Part shown: positions 18,207-26,700 of the stretch, in pieces
Layout of the letters: every line of letters begins with the position of its first letter
Position numbering within the stretch: position 1 is the stretch's first letter
The notes under the pieces: generated by a model
Told to the model about the DNA's origin: nothing
Database searches by the model: none
What the model saw: only the letters and a program-made list of their open reading frames with translations
Source: a virus
Strand: one strand, 5' to 3'
Virus record (IMG/VR): IMGVR_UViG_3300042463_000877
Coordinates: 24,403 to 88,402 of that record
DNA: 64,000 nucleotides
Translations under genes and position numbers: made by a program

Positions 18207-18977
18207 ATGGAAACTAATGTTAATGATTACGGCCAAATGAATTTTAATTTACCACACGACGTGGTACCACTTCCATCTGGGGGGATTTTCTATCCAAATA
18301 AAAAGAAAAGTGTTAAGGTTGGTTATTTAACAGCGGCAGATGAAAACATATTAGTCAATATGGAAGGTAATAAATCAATTAAAGAAACATTGATATTACC
18401 TTTATTACGAAATAAATTATATGAACCAGATTTGAGACCAGAAGACTTATTAGATGGTGATTTGGAAGCAATTCTTTTATTTTTAAGAAATACATCTTTT
18501 GGACCAGAATACGTTGTTTCAGTTCCAGATCCACAATCAGGAAAATTATTTGATGCAACAATTGTTCTTGATGAATTAAACATTAAAAAAAATTCAGTAG
18601 AACCAGATAGTGACGGTACATTTACTGTTACATTACCTAGGAGTAAATCAACAGTTAAATTAAAACCCTTAACTATGAAGGACTACTTAGAAATGGAAAG
18701 AACCTTAGATTCATACCCACAAGGAAGAATCCAACCAACAGTTACTTTAAGACTTAACAAACTTATTATTGAATTGGATGGAAAGACAAACAAAGGTGAT
18801 ATTGCAAAATTTGTTGAATCAATGCCTATTTCTGATTCTAAGTATATTAGAAACTTTATGTTTGAAAACGAACCTAGACTTGATCTATCAAAAGAAGTTA
18901 TAGCCCCGTCTGGAGAAAGAGCAGTAGTATCTATTGCTTTTGGGGTGGAATTTTTTCGGCCTTTCTTCTCAATATAA
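18207..18977 (+). CDS. Tail assembly chaperone / T4 gp26-like protein, zero-frame product
   Basis: 256 residues. HDVVPLPSGGIFYPNKKK, then VGYLTAADENILVN, resembles the LPSKGLLYP...YMTAKEEDIL opening of T4-type gp26 proteins. It lies between tube and tape measure, the canonical place of tail assembly chaperones (lambda G/GT, P2 E/E'). The last six zero-frame codons after TTT-TTT (CGGCCTTTCTTCTCAATA) encode RPFFSI and then stop. Reading on in the +1 frame gives a conserved-looking 49-residue extension (see 18958-19107), for a fusion of about 299 residues. The fusion is predicted, not shown. If there is no frameshift in nature, a one-base assembly error in the T6 run would give the same picture. 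Confidence 0.82.
   Translation: METNVNDYGQMNFNLPHDVVPLPSGGIFYPNKKKSVKVGYLTAADENILVNMEGNKSIKETLILPLLRNKLYEPDLRPEDLLDGDLEAILLFLRNTSFGPEYVVSVPDPQSGKLFDATIVLDELNIKKNSVEPDSDGTFTVTLPRSKSTVKLKPLTMKDYLEMERTLDSYPQGRIQPTVTLRLNKLIIELDGKTNKGDIAKFVESMPISDSKYIRNFMFENEPRLDLSKEVIAPSGERAVVSIAFGVEFFRPFFSI
18951..18959 (+). promoter_or_regulatory. Candidate programmed +1 frameshift site TTT-TTT-CGG
   Basis: In the zero frame the ribosome reads TTT (18951-53), TTT (18954-56), CGG. Slipping +1 re-pairs Phe-tRNA from UUU to UUC, a better codon for its GAA anticodon, while the next codon CGG is rare in this AT-rich, AGA-using genome. The new frame then continues GGC CTT TCT. A -2 shift would reach the same frame. 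Confidence 0.55.
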
Positions 18978-19107
18978 GTTAAGACTTATTGACGAATATA
19001 TCTATTTAGCTAGAATGTTAAAACTTTCTTATAGTGATTATCTGATTATGCCAACATATTTCAGAAGATATGTTATTGATAAAATTTCAGAACAAAATCA
19101 ACAATAA
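18958..19107 (+). CDS. +1-frame extension of the chaperone (T4 gp51-like tail)
   Basis: Open in the +1 frame with no start codon near the join. It encodes 49 residues, beginning GLSSQYKLRLIDEYIYLARM and ending RRYVIDKISEQNQQ. The pattern of an aromatic N-terminal helix, LSYSDYLIMPTYFRRYVIDK and a Gln/Glu-rich end resembles T4-type gp51 (baseplate hub assembly catalyst; Pro-Ile-x-x-Arg-x-Trp/Tyr helix). It stops 26 nt before the tape measure ATG. It is probably made only as a fusion to the zero-frame protein. Confidence 0.6.
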   Translation, partial: GLSSQYKLRLIDEYIYLARMLKLSYSDYLIMPTYFRRYVIDKISEQNQQ

Positions 19108-19109
19108 AG

Positions 19110-19123
19110 TATTTATCAATAAA
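19110..19123 (+). promoter_or_regulatory. TATTTATMAATAAA motif before tape measure gene
   Basis: TATTTATCAATAAA ends 10 nt before the ATG at 19134 and overlaps no coding frame. Confidence 0.55.
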
Positions 19124-19133
19124 ATAGATTCCA

Positions 19134-21164
19134 ATGATGTTTGACGATAATAAAGCTAAAACAAGTGGTGCTGATTTAGAACAAGCAAATAAAGACTTGG
19201 AAACCGCATCAACACTACAAAATGCAACTAAATACTCAAACCTTTTAACTGAAGCAGCTAAAAATGGTGTTTTAGGTGTTGAAAAAACGGTAAAAACTGT
19301 AGTAGCTGACATAAAAGCAAGTGTTACTGATTTATTATCCTTAGAAGGTAATCTAAATAGATTAAAATTTTTAGATCAAGAAACTGCTAAAATTAATGAA
19401 GCTTTAGGAACTGGTACCAAAAAAGCCGATGAATTTAGAAAATTAATTGCTGACGGCGCCCCAAAATTTGCTGAACTTGGTTTATCAATTGGTGAAGTAC
19501 AAAAACAATACATCGATTTGTCTGCTGTTTTTGGGACAAACATATCAATTAGTGATGAACGTATGGCTGAACTAGCAGCAACAGCTAAAGTAACTGGTGT
19601 TAGTGCAAAAGATTTAGCATCATCATTTAGAGGTGTTGGTGTTAATTTAAGTGGTGTTGCAGATAAGATGATGGATGTTACAAAAGTAGCAAAAGAATCT
19701 GGAGCTATCGTAAGGGACGTTTCAGACAAAGTTGTTAAAAACATTGATAAATTAAATTTATATAATTTCCAAGGAGGAGTTACTGGTTTAGCTAAAATGT
19801 CCGCCCAGTCATCCAAACTTGGTATAGATATGGGTAAAATTTTTGAAATAACCGAAAAAGTTTTTAACCCAGAAAATGCAATAGAAATGGCAGCTGGTCT
19901 ACAAAGGTTAGGTGTTCAAACAAGTGCATTAACCGATCCACTAAAATTAATGGATTTATCAGCAAATGACCCGGCCGAATTACAAAACCAAATTGTAAAA
20001 ATGTCAAAAGATTTTGTTAGTTTTAATAAAAATTTAGGTGAGTTTCAAATTATGCCAGGCGAAAAAAGAAGATTAAGAGAGGTCGCTGAAGCTTTAGGTA
20101 TGACAAGTGGTGAATTAGCAAAAATGTCAATCAATGCGGCAAACTTAGATTATAAAATGAAACAAATCAAATTTTCACCTGGAACATCAAAAGAAGATAG
20201 GGAAATGATTGCAACTATGGCACAAATTAATAAACAAGGTGTTGCTGAAGTTAAGGTTAAACAATTTGTGGTAGACGAAAAAACTGGAAAAAAAGATAAA
20301 TGGACTGGTGAATATGTAATGAAAGAAGTTACAGATTTACAAGTTAACGAAATCCAATCTTTGAAAGAATCCCAAGAATTACAAGGGAAATCTATGGAAG
20401 AACTTGCAATTGACCAACTTTCTTCTTTACAAGCAATTGACGCAAAAATGTCGGCAACATTAACAGCTATGGGTTTTGGTGCCGCAACAACTTCACTAAT
20501 GCAAACTGGATATGAAGCAATAACAACTGGTGTTAGAAAAGCTGGTTTTGAAGCTCCAGAATCACCAGGAGGAGTTGTAAAAGATGAATTTAGAGAATCC
20601 GAAAATATAAGAGTTGGTTTAGGTGTGATAGGCGATAGAGTTGCTGGAGTAACAACTGAAGTTGAAAGTCTATATAACAAAATAAAAAGTGTAAAAAGTG
20701 TCCAAGACTTAAAAGATTTAACATCATCAACAATCGAAACATTAGCTAAGGCCTATAATACAATTACAAGTGATCAATTTTTTGAAGAAATGGGAAAGGA
20801 TTTTGAAACTAATTCACCAGAATTAGAAACGTTGTTCAGAAAAGAAAGTATAAAAGCAACAAGCGGTGTAAGTAACACAGCAATAAACACTTCTAATAAT
20901 GCAGTTAGTTCTAATAATGTTGTAAATAATAATATAGCAACACCATCAAACATTCAGAACAAACCATTAGAGTCTAAGATTGATTTAACAAATAAAGTTG
21001 ATGTTAATGTTACAATGGATCCTAACATAAGAAATCAAGCTTTAAGTACATTTTTAGCTGAGGAATTAAATAAGTATTACAGTGATAAAACCAATATGTC
21101 AACATTAATACAGAACATTACCAAATTTCAAAACGAAAACAATCTTATACCTGCGGGTAAATAA
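19134..21164 (+). CDS. Tape measure protein (gp29-like)
   Basis: 676 residues, mostly Ala/Lys/Glu/Leu-rich helices in coiled-coil-like stretches (DLEQANKDLETASTLQNATK; residues 1-130), with a C-terminal Asn-rich linker (NTAINTSNNAVSSNNVVNNN, near 580) and a small beta/helix end (VDVNVTMDPNIRNQALSTFL). Long helical composition and position right after the tube and the chaperone are the signature of tape measure proteins, which set tail length and occupy the tube lumen. No transmembrane or muralytic domain is obvious. ATGATG at 19134 gives two adjacent starts; the first is used here. Confidence 0.85.
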   Translation: MMFDDNKAKTSGADLEQANKDLETASTLQNATKYSNLLTEAAKNGVLGVEKTVKTVVADIKASVTDLLSLEGNLNRLKFLDQETAKINEALGTGTKKADEFRKLIADGAPKFAELGLSIGEVQKQYIDLSAVFGTNISISDERMAELAATAKVTGVSAKDLASSFRGVGVNLSGVADKMMDVTKVAKESGAIVRDVSDKVVKNIDKLNLYNFQGGVTGLAKMSAQSSKLGIDMGKIFEITEKVFNPENAIEMAAGLQRLGVQTSALTDPLKLMDLSANDPAELQNQIVKMSKDFVSFNKNLGEFQIMPGEKRRLREVAEALGMTSGELAKMSINAANLDYKMKQIKFSPGTSKEDREMIATMAQINKQGVAEVKVKQFVVDEKTGKKDKWTGEYVMKEVTDLQVNEIQSLKESQELQGKSMEELAIDQLSSLQAIDAKMSATLTAMGFGAATTSLMQTGYEAITTGVRKAGFEAPESPGGVVKDEFRESENIRVGLGVIGDRVAGVTTEVESLYNKIKSVKSVQDLKDLTSSTIETLAKAYNTITSDQFFEEMGKDFETNSPELETLFRKESIKATSGVSNTAINTSNNAVSSNNVVNNNIATPSNIQNKPLESKIDLTNKVDVNVTMDPNIRNQALSTFLAEELNKYYSDKTNMSTLIQNITKFQNENNLIPAGK

Positions 21165-21200
21165 ACACTTAATTACATTTCAAAAAAATTATTTATAATC

Positions 21201-21214
21201 TATTTATAAATAAA
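21201..21214 (+). promoter_or_regulatory. TATTTATMAATAAA motif before giant baseplate gene
   Basis: TATTTATAAATAAA, containing an exact TATAAATA, ends 10 nt before the ATG at 21225. Confidence 0.6.
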
Positions 21215-21224
21215 ATTAAAATTA

Positions 21225-24200
21225 ATGTCTGAAAGTTCATTATCGTTTAATTCAACCGCCACATTTAGGAATACCCTAATGGGTAGGAATTTAACACCCT
21301 ATAATGTCCCAGGGGCTTATAGTCCACCATCTGGAAATGTGAATTACGAAGTATCACCAATGAATGATAGTTCAGTTATTGATTCACCAAATGATTTAAT
21401 TGGGACTACTGTACAAGCAAACCAACTTTATTCATTAAATGAATATGGACCAGAAGGTGGTTATAATAATATTATATCAACTGATGGTGAACCATTACCA
21501 GTAACACCAAATCAAGGTGAATACGGACAAGACAATGCAGAAATAGATTTAGTTAATGAATTTTATATTGATTCGGCATACATAAAAAATGTTTATGGTC
21601 CAGAAAGTGGTTATAAAGATTTAGTAATTATTACAGATAATTTTAATAACCTACAATACTTTTCACCATATGCAACATCTAATGGTAGTGTATTTCAATC
21701 AGTACCTATTAATTTTTTATATTCTATCTATAGTCCTTTTGAAATTCTGTCATCTTCAAATCCGACTGGAACACCAGGACCATTATCACAAGATTCATTA
21801 CTAGCACAGATTGGTGCAAAAAAATTAAAAGAAGCCTTTGAAAAAAGAATTGCTGATGAGGTTAATAATACAATTAATAGTATTGTTAATTTAGATTCAT
21901 TACAAGACCCATTTGAAGCTTCACTTGTTGCAAGTGGTCAACAACCACTAATTAATAAAAATTGGAAAATTACAGTTCCAGACAATCCGTTATTAGCGGC
22001 TGTTTCTTTTGCAAATAGATTAAGTGGTACGTATTTTCCGGTATCATTAATACCTGGTGATTACTTTACAAAACCATTACAAGGTCAAAATGCTCAAACA
22101 CAAGGAGCTCTTAATGTTGTAAATAATCTTACTGGTGGTGCTTTAGGTTCGTTATTACCAAACGCTAAAAATCCTTCGGTTTTATTTTTGGAAAACACAG
22201 GCTATGGTCAAAAATCAGTATTGTTTAAAAGTATTGAATATAACATCTATAGACCAAACTACGATAAGGGATTGATACTTGGTGTAACAGACGCTATTAA
22301 TAATCTCTTAGGTGGAAACACAGAGGCCGGTGGTAGTGGTTATTACGTTGGTAGTAGTCAAGCTGAACCGTCATCAATAAATTCACCAGCAAATGAAATT
22401 CCTGTTGATAGATTTGGAAACCAACAACCAAGTCCAGTTTATGGTCCAGACACGTTAGGTAAACTTTACGAAGGAAACGAAGATAAAATTAAATTTGGTC
22501 TGGCCGGAAAGTCATATTCAAACCAAGGAGGGATTACAGGGCAGTTTACTTGGGTTTCACCAAAATATAAAGATAACTTAGGATTTAAGGTTGCACCTGG
22601 TGGTGACCCAGTACAACCACAAGATAAGGAATTTGACTCAGTTAAAGGAGAATTTAACGCGGATACAGAATCAACCGGTTTTGAATTTAAAGGTGGTTCT
22701 ATTTTAGATAACACACAAAGATTAATTAATGCTGCCGATAATGTCACGGGAGCAAAAAGATTACAACACGTAGGAAACGCAATTAATCAAGTATCCAAAG
22801 TCTTTAATGACGGATACAAAGAAATGACGAAAGGTTCACAAGTAATTGCTTATTATGATAGTGTAACTGATTCAGAAACAATAGGTATTGAAGGTTCGGA
22901 AGTCGGAAGAGAATATTGTAGAGTTTTCCAAAAAGATACTCCTTACTTAACTTATGCCGACTTACAAAAAACAGACGGTATTACAATTTCTGGTAGAAAA
23001 TTTGACTATTCAGTATTAGATAATACATATAATTTAAACATTGCACCATTAAGAAATCCTGGATCAACAAACATATTTGACCAAAAAGTTAAAAAATATA
23101 TGTTTTCTTTGGAAAATCTTGCATGGAGAACGTCAAGTCAACCAGGGTTTACGTATGACGATTTACCAGTATGTGAAAGAGGACCTAACGGTGGTAGAAT
23201 TATGTGGTTTCCACCATATGATTTAACCTTTAGCGATTCATCAACAGCTAACTGGAACCCAACATCGTTCCTTGGTAGACCAGAACCAATACATACATAT
23301 AAAAATACAACAAGGACTGGTTCTATATCTTGGAAAATTGTGGTTGACCATCCTGCTATGATGAACACAATTATTAGAAAACAATTAGATAAGTTTTCGC
23401 CAGAACAAGTTGATTCTATTATGGATTCATTTTTTGCTGGTTGTGTTAAATATGATTTATATGATTTGGCAGCTAAATTTAATACAATTCCAGTCAATCA
23501 ACTTTATGAATATCAAAAATTATTAGCCGACCCAAGACTTACGGATGAAGAAAAATACGGAATTCTTGATGAAATACCAAAAAGTCCTGAACCACAAATT
23601 GATGCAAATTCAAGTGGGAGTGACGATGGTGGTATTAGTACTGGTAACAATACAAATGTCTCAAATAATAATGGTAATGGTGGTACTAATACAACAGTCG
23701 TTAGTGACCAACAACAAGAAATGACAAATACTGAATTAACAGAATGGGAAGGATATGCTTTTTATTTTGATAATGATTATCCATTTGGGTCTGGAAGTTG
23801 GGAAACCACAGTACCTAATAATCAAGATTACCAATATTGGTATGACATCTATTTGAAAAGAAAAACAGTATATAATTCAAGTTCAGCACCTCTAAAAGTA
23901 AGTAGTGGTGGTGATTTATTTACAAGAGCCCAAGTAATACCATTCTTTGATCAAGTAATTATTGGTAATTTTCAAAAAATTAAAAACGAACTGCTACCAA
24001 AACTCAAAGAAATTATTGTAGATCAAGGTGGTACTGTTATTTTGGAATTACAAGGATCCGCATCCGCCCCAGCTTCAGTTGGATATAATGATAATTTATC
24101 ACAAAGAAGGAATGATTCTGTAAAAAAATGGTTTTTAAAACAAAAACTTGGTAATGACACAATAGCGACATTACAAAGTCAAGGTAAAGTTAAATTTAAA

Positions 24201-26375
24201 TACACGGCAAGTGGTGAACAATTTATAATACCACAGACAAACAATGGTGCCGGAAAAGGTGTCAATTGCACCAACAACATAAAAGATGTTAATTTGGGGT
24301 ATGTAACTAATGAATCACAATGGTATAGTGTTCCTGCAATGGTTTGTCGTAGAGTTGGTATTGGTAAAATTAAAGTTACAAAACCAGTACCAACAACCAC
24401 AACTACTACTACCGTACCTCCTCCACCGCCTACAACTACAACTACAACATTACCAATACCACCAATAACATCAGTAACAACATCAACAACAACTATTGAT
24501 ATTGTACCTATTCCACCCCTAGTCACACCTAAACCAATTGATCCGGCAAAAAAAATAAAAGAAGGGATATCAAAGAAAGTACTTAGGTTTTTATTTTCTG
24601 AATGTGATTATTTTGATTTAATAAAAGAAGACCAACCGATGGTACTTGCGAGCATCCAAGACAAAATAAAATACTTTCATCCTGCCTTTCACTCAACAAC
24701 ACCAGAAGGTTTAAACGCTAGATTAACATTTCTTAATCAATGTGTTAGACCAGGTCAAACAATTCCAGTAATTGGTCCAGATGGTAAACCAAAATATAAT
24801 GACGCAAGAAATACTTCTTTTGGAACACCACCAATATTGGTATTAAGAGTTGGAGATTTTTATCACACTAAAATTGTACCAACACAATTACAAATAACTT
24901 ATGACCCATTAATATACGACATTAATCCAGAAGGAATTGGTGTTCAACCGATGATTGCTAAAGTTTCATTGAGTTTTGATTTTATTGGTGGACATGGACT
25001 AGCAGAACCAGTAGCTCAATTACAAAATGCGTTGTCGTTTAATTTTTACGCTAACACCGAAATATACGACGATAGAGCTGTTGCAACAGATCAAAGTGGA
25101 AAAAAGAATGATGAAGACTTCGCTAAAAAATTACTTTCAGTTAAAGAAACCCCACCACCACCAGTACAAGTAACTAGTGCTGATGTTCCAGATATTATAA
25201 CAAATACTGGAGGTTCAACAATCGGTAAAATTTTGAGTACAATATCATTTGATAATGGTGAATATGAAGAAGGTGAAATAGAATATACTGATATCTTTAA
25301 AGAACTATCTGATAAAACTAAAAATTATTTTACAACAATTTTTGACCAATTAAAAACAGTTAATGATGTAACAAATTATGGTTTTATACAATATTTTTAT
25401 AAAAATGTTAAATATTTTTCAGGTAAATTAGCACAATATGATGATGATGAACAGTTTACTGAAATTTTTGGGAAACCAACAAAAGTTGAAGATGATGTTG
25501 AAAACATTATTAGACAAACTAAAAATGATGTAAAAGACGATAAAAACCCAATTATTAAAAAAGTTATTAATCCTAACAATTATCCAGATTCAGCAATTAG
25601 ACAACTTAAAAATAAATTAATTGATATAATAACCGAAAGATTAGATGAATTAAATGAAACACTTATAGGACCACAAAATGAAATTACAAAATATCAAGAA
25701 GATTATGTACAAACCTTTAGAAAGTTAGATTTAGTTAATCACAAAATAGATGGTTATAGATTAGATACTGGTAAATTTAAAGTTTATAACTTACAACTAC
25801 CAACACCATCACCAAACCCAACACCATTTAATTTGATTGCAGAAAATTATCAAACTAATGTAAGTTTCATATTACTTGATTATATTACGAAACTTCAATC
25901 CAGCAATGTATTAAACGAAGATGTAATAACAGACGATTATAATTTTAAACCATTATTAAAATCAGACTCACCACTCTTTAAGTTTTCAACAGCAGAGGAA
26001 GAAAGATTTTATCTATGTATGTCAAGTATTTTTACTGATGACGCAAGATATAAACCATTTGTTGAAAGTTTAATGACCGAACTAGTTAAGAAAAATACTT
26101 TAATGGAAAAAGACATAAGAGATATTTGTGAGAAATTAAAATTACTTTTTGTTAAAGAAAAAGAAACCGAAATAAAACTTTTAAAAGATTTTGAAGACGG
26201 ACCTTCTTATCAAACTTTCAAAAACTACGTAATTGAACCATTTGAAACTAAAATGAAATATTCAACTGAAAAAGATAATAACTATAAAGATAATGAAAAA
26301 TTATTAAAACAAACTTATTCTGATAATAATATCAATAATGATAATAACTTTAATAATAAAATAACATTTAACTAA
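21225..26375 (+). CDS. Giant baseplate protein with OmpA-like domain (1716 aa)
   Basis: Large virion protein just after the tape measure, so probably in the baseplate hub. Residues about 901-1010 (RAQVIPFFDQ ... VILELQGSASAPASVGYNDN, LSQRRNDSVKKWFL) look like an OmpA-type peptidoglycan-binding domain: beta-strand, then small loop, then N-x-x-LS-x-x-R helix. A Thr/Pro linker (TTTTTTTVPPPPPTTTTTT) follows at about 1056-1100. Residues about 1204-1285 (HTKIVPTQLQITYDPLIYDI, VSLSFDFIGGHGLAEPVAQL, SFNFYANTEIYDDRA) form a segment recurrent in T4-like baseplate proteins. The C-terminus is Asn-rich. Binding cell wall during injection is inferred. It ends 1 nt before the gp53-like gene. Confidence 0.8.
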   Translation: MSESSLSFNSTATFRNTLMGRNLTPYNVPGAYSPPSGNVNYEVSPMNDSSVIDSPNDLIGTTVQANQLYSLNEYGPEGGYNNIISTDGEPLPVTPNQGEYGQDNAEIDLVNEFYIDSAYIKNVYGPESGYKDLVIITDNFNNLQYFSPYATSNGSVFQSVPINFLYSIYSPFEILSSSNPTGTPGPLSQDSLLAQIGAKKLKEAFEKRIADEVNNTINSIVNLDSLQDPFEASLVASGQQPLINKNWKITVPDNPLLAAVSFANRLSGTYFPVSLIPGDYFTKPLQGQNAQTQGALNVVNNLTGGALGSLLPNAKNPSVLFLENTGYGQKSVLFKSIEYNIYRPNYDKGLILGVTDAINNLLGGNTEAGGSGYYVGSSQAEPSSINSPANEIPVDRFGNQQPSPVYGPDTLGKLYEGNEDKIKFGLAGKSYSNQGGITGQFTWVSPKYKDNLGFKVAPGGDPVQPQDKEFDSVKGEFNADTESTGFEFKGGSILDNTQRLINAADNVTGAKRLQHVGNAINQVSKVFNDGYKEMTKGSQVIAYYDSVTDSETIGIEGSEVGREYCRVFQKDTPYLTYADLQKTDGITISGRKFDYSVLDNTYNLNIAPLRNPGSTNIFDQKVKKYMFSLENLAWRTSSQPGFTYDDLPVCERGPNGGRIMWFPPYDLTFSDSSTANWNPTSFLGRPEPIHTYKNTTRTGSISWKIVVDHPAMMNTIIRKQLDKFSPEQVDSIMDSFFAGCVKYDLYDLAAKFNTIPVNQLYEYQKLLADPRLTDEEKYGILDEIPKSPEPQIDANSSGSDDGGISTGNNTNVSNNNGNGGTNTTVVSDQQQEMTNTELTEWEGYAFYFDNDYPFGSGSWETTVPNNQDYQYWYDIYLKRKTVYNSSSAPLKVSSGGDLFTRAQVIPFFDQVIIGNFQKIKNELLPKLKEIIVDQGGTVILELQGSASAPASVGYNDNLSQRRNDSVKKWFLKQKLGNDTIATLQSQGKVKFKYTASGEQFIIPQTNNGAGKGVNCTNNIKDVNLGYVTNESQWYSVPAMVCRRVGIGKIKVTKPVPTTTTTTTVPPPPPTTTTTTLPIPPITSVTTSTTTIDIVPIPPLVTPKPIDPAKKIKEGISKKVLRFLFSECDYFDLIKEDQPMVLASIQDKIKYFHPAFHSTTPEGLNARLTFLNQCVRPGQTIPVIGPDGKPKYNDARNTSFGTPPILVLRVGDFYHTKIVPTQLQITYDPLIYDINPEGIGVQPMIAKVSLSFDFIGGHGLAEPVAQLQNALSFNFYANTEIYDDRAVATDQSGKKNDEDFAKKLLSVKETPPPPVQVTSADVPDIITNTGGSTIGKILSTISFDNGEYEEGEIEYTDIFKELSDKTKNYFTTIFDQLKTVNDVTNYGFIQYFYKNVKYFSGKLAQYDDDEQFTEIFGKPTKVEDDVENIIRQTKNDVKDDKNPIIKKVINPNNYPDSAIRQLKNKLIDIITERLDELNETLIGPQNEITKYQEDYVQTFRKLDLVNHKIDGYRLDTGKFKVYNLQLPTPSPNPTPFNLIAENYQTNVSFILLDYITKLQSSNVLNEDVITDDYNFKPLLKSDSPLFKFSTAEEERFYLCMSSIFTDDARYKPFVESLMTELVKKNTLMEKDIRDICEKLKLLFVKEKETEIKLLKDFEDGPSYQTFKNYVIEPFETKMKYSTEKDNNYKDNEKLLKQTYSDNNINNDNNFNNKITFN

Positions 26376-26376
26376 T

Positions 26377-26700
26377 ATGACACAACAATATTATAACAGA
26401 TATGCAATGTTTTTACAAAATGGTCAACAAACTGTTGTACCATACGTAAATGTAGCTAGTAAACCATCTGATAAAAAACATATATATAGGTTTGGACAAT
26501 CAAGATTAGATAAAATATCACAACAACATTATGGCAGTCCACTATTTGGTTGGTTAATAATGCAAGCAAACCCAAGATATACCGGGATGGAAAGTAATAT
26601 ACCAGATGGTGCTGTATTGACTATTCCATATCCGTTACTAACTTCTGTACAGGAATATAAAAGTGCGATAGATAACCATTTCCTATATTATGGAAGATAA
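26377..26700 (+). CDS. 53: Baseplate wedge protein (T4 gp53-like, LysM-like)
   Basis: 107 residues, shorter than T4 gp53 (196 aa). YYNRYAMFLQNGQQTVVPYV, then SRLDKISQQHYGSPLFGWLI and MQANPRYTGMESNIPDGAVL match the LysM-like core of gp53: aromatic strand, RLDKxSxxYYGSPxxGWLI helix, NPxYxG, and IPDGxxLxIPYP. In T4 it joins neighbouring baseplate wedges. It starts 1 nt after the giant gene's stop and overlaps the next gene by 11 nt, so the three are one translational unit. Confidence 0.85.
   Translation: MTQQYYNRYAMFLQNGQQTVVPYVNVASKPSDKKHIYRFGQSRLDKISQQHYGSPLFGWLIMQANPRYTGMESNIPDGAVLTIPYPLLTSVQEYKSAIDNHFLYYGR

Noticed and set aside
24179-24526. Minus-strand Val/Gly-rich ORF
   Set aside because: Antisense of the Thr/Pro linker in the giant baseplate gene.
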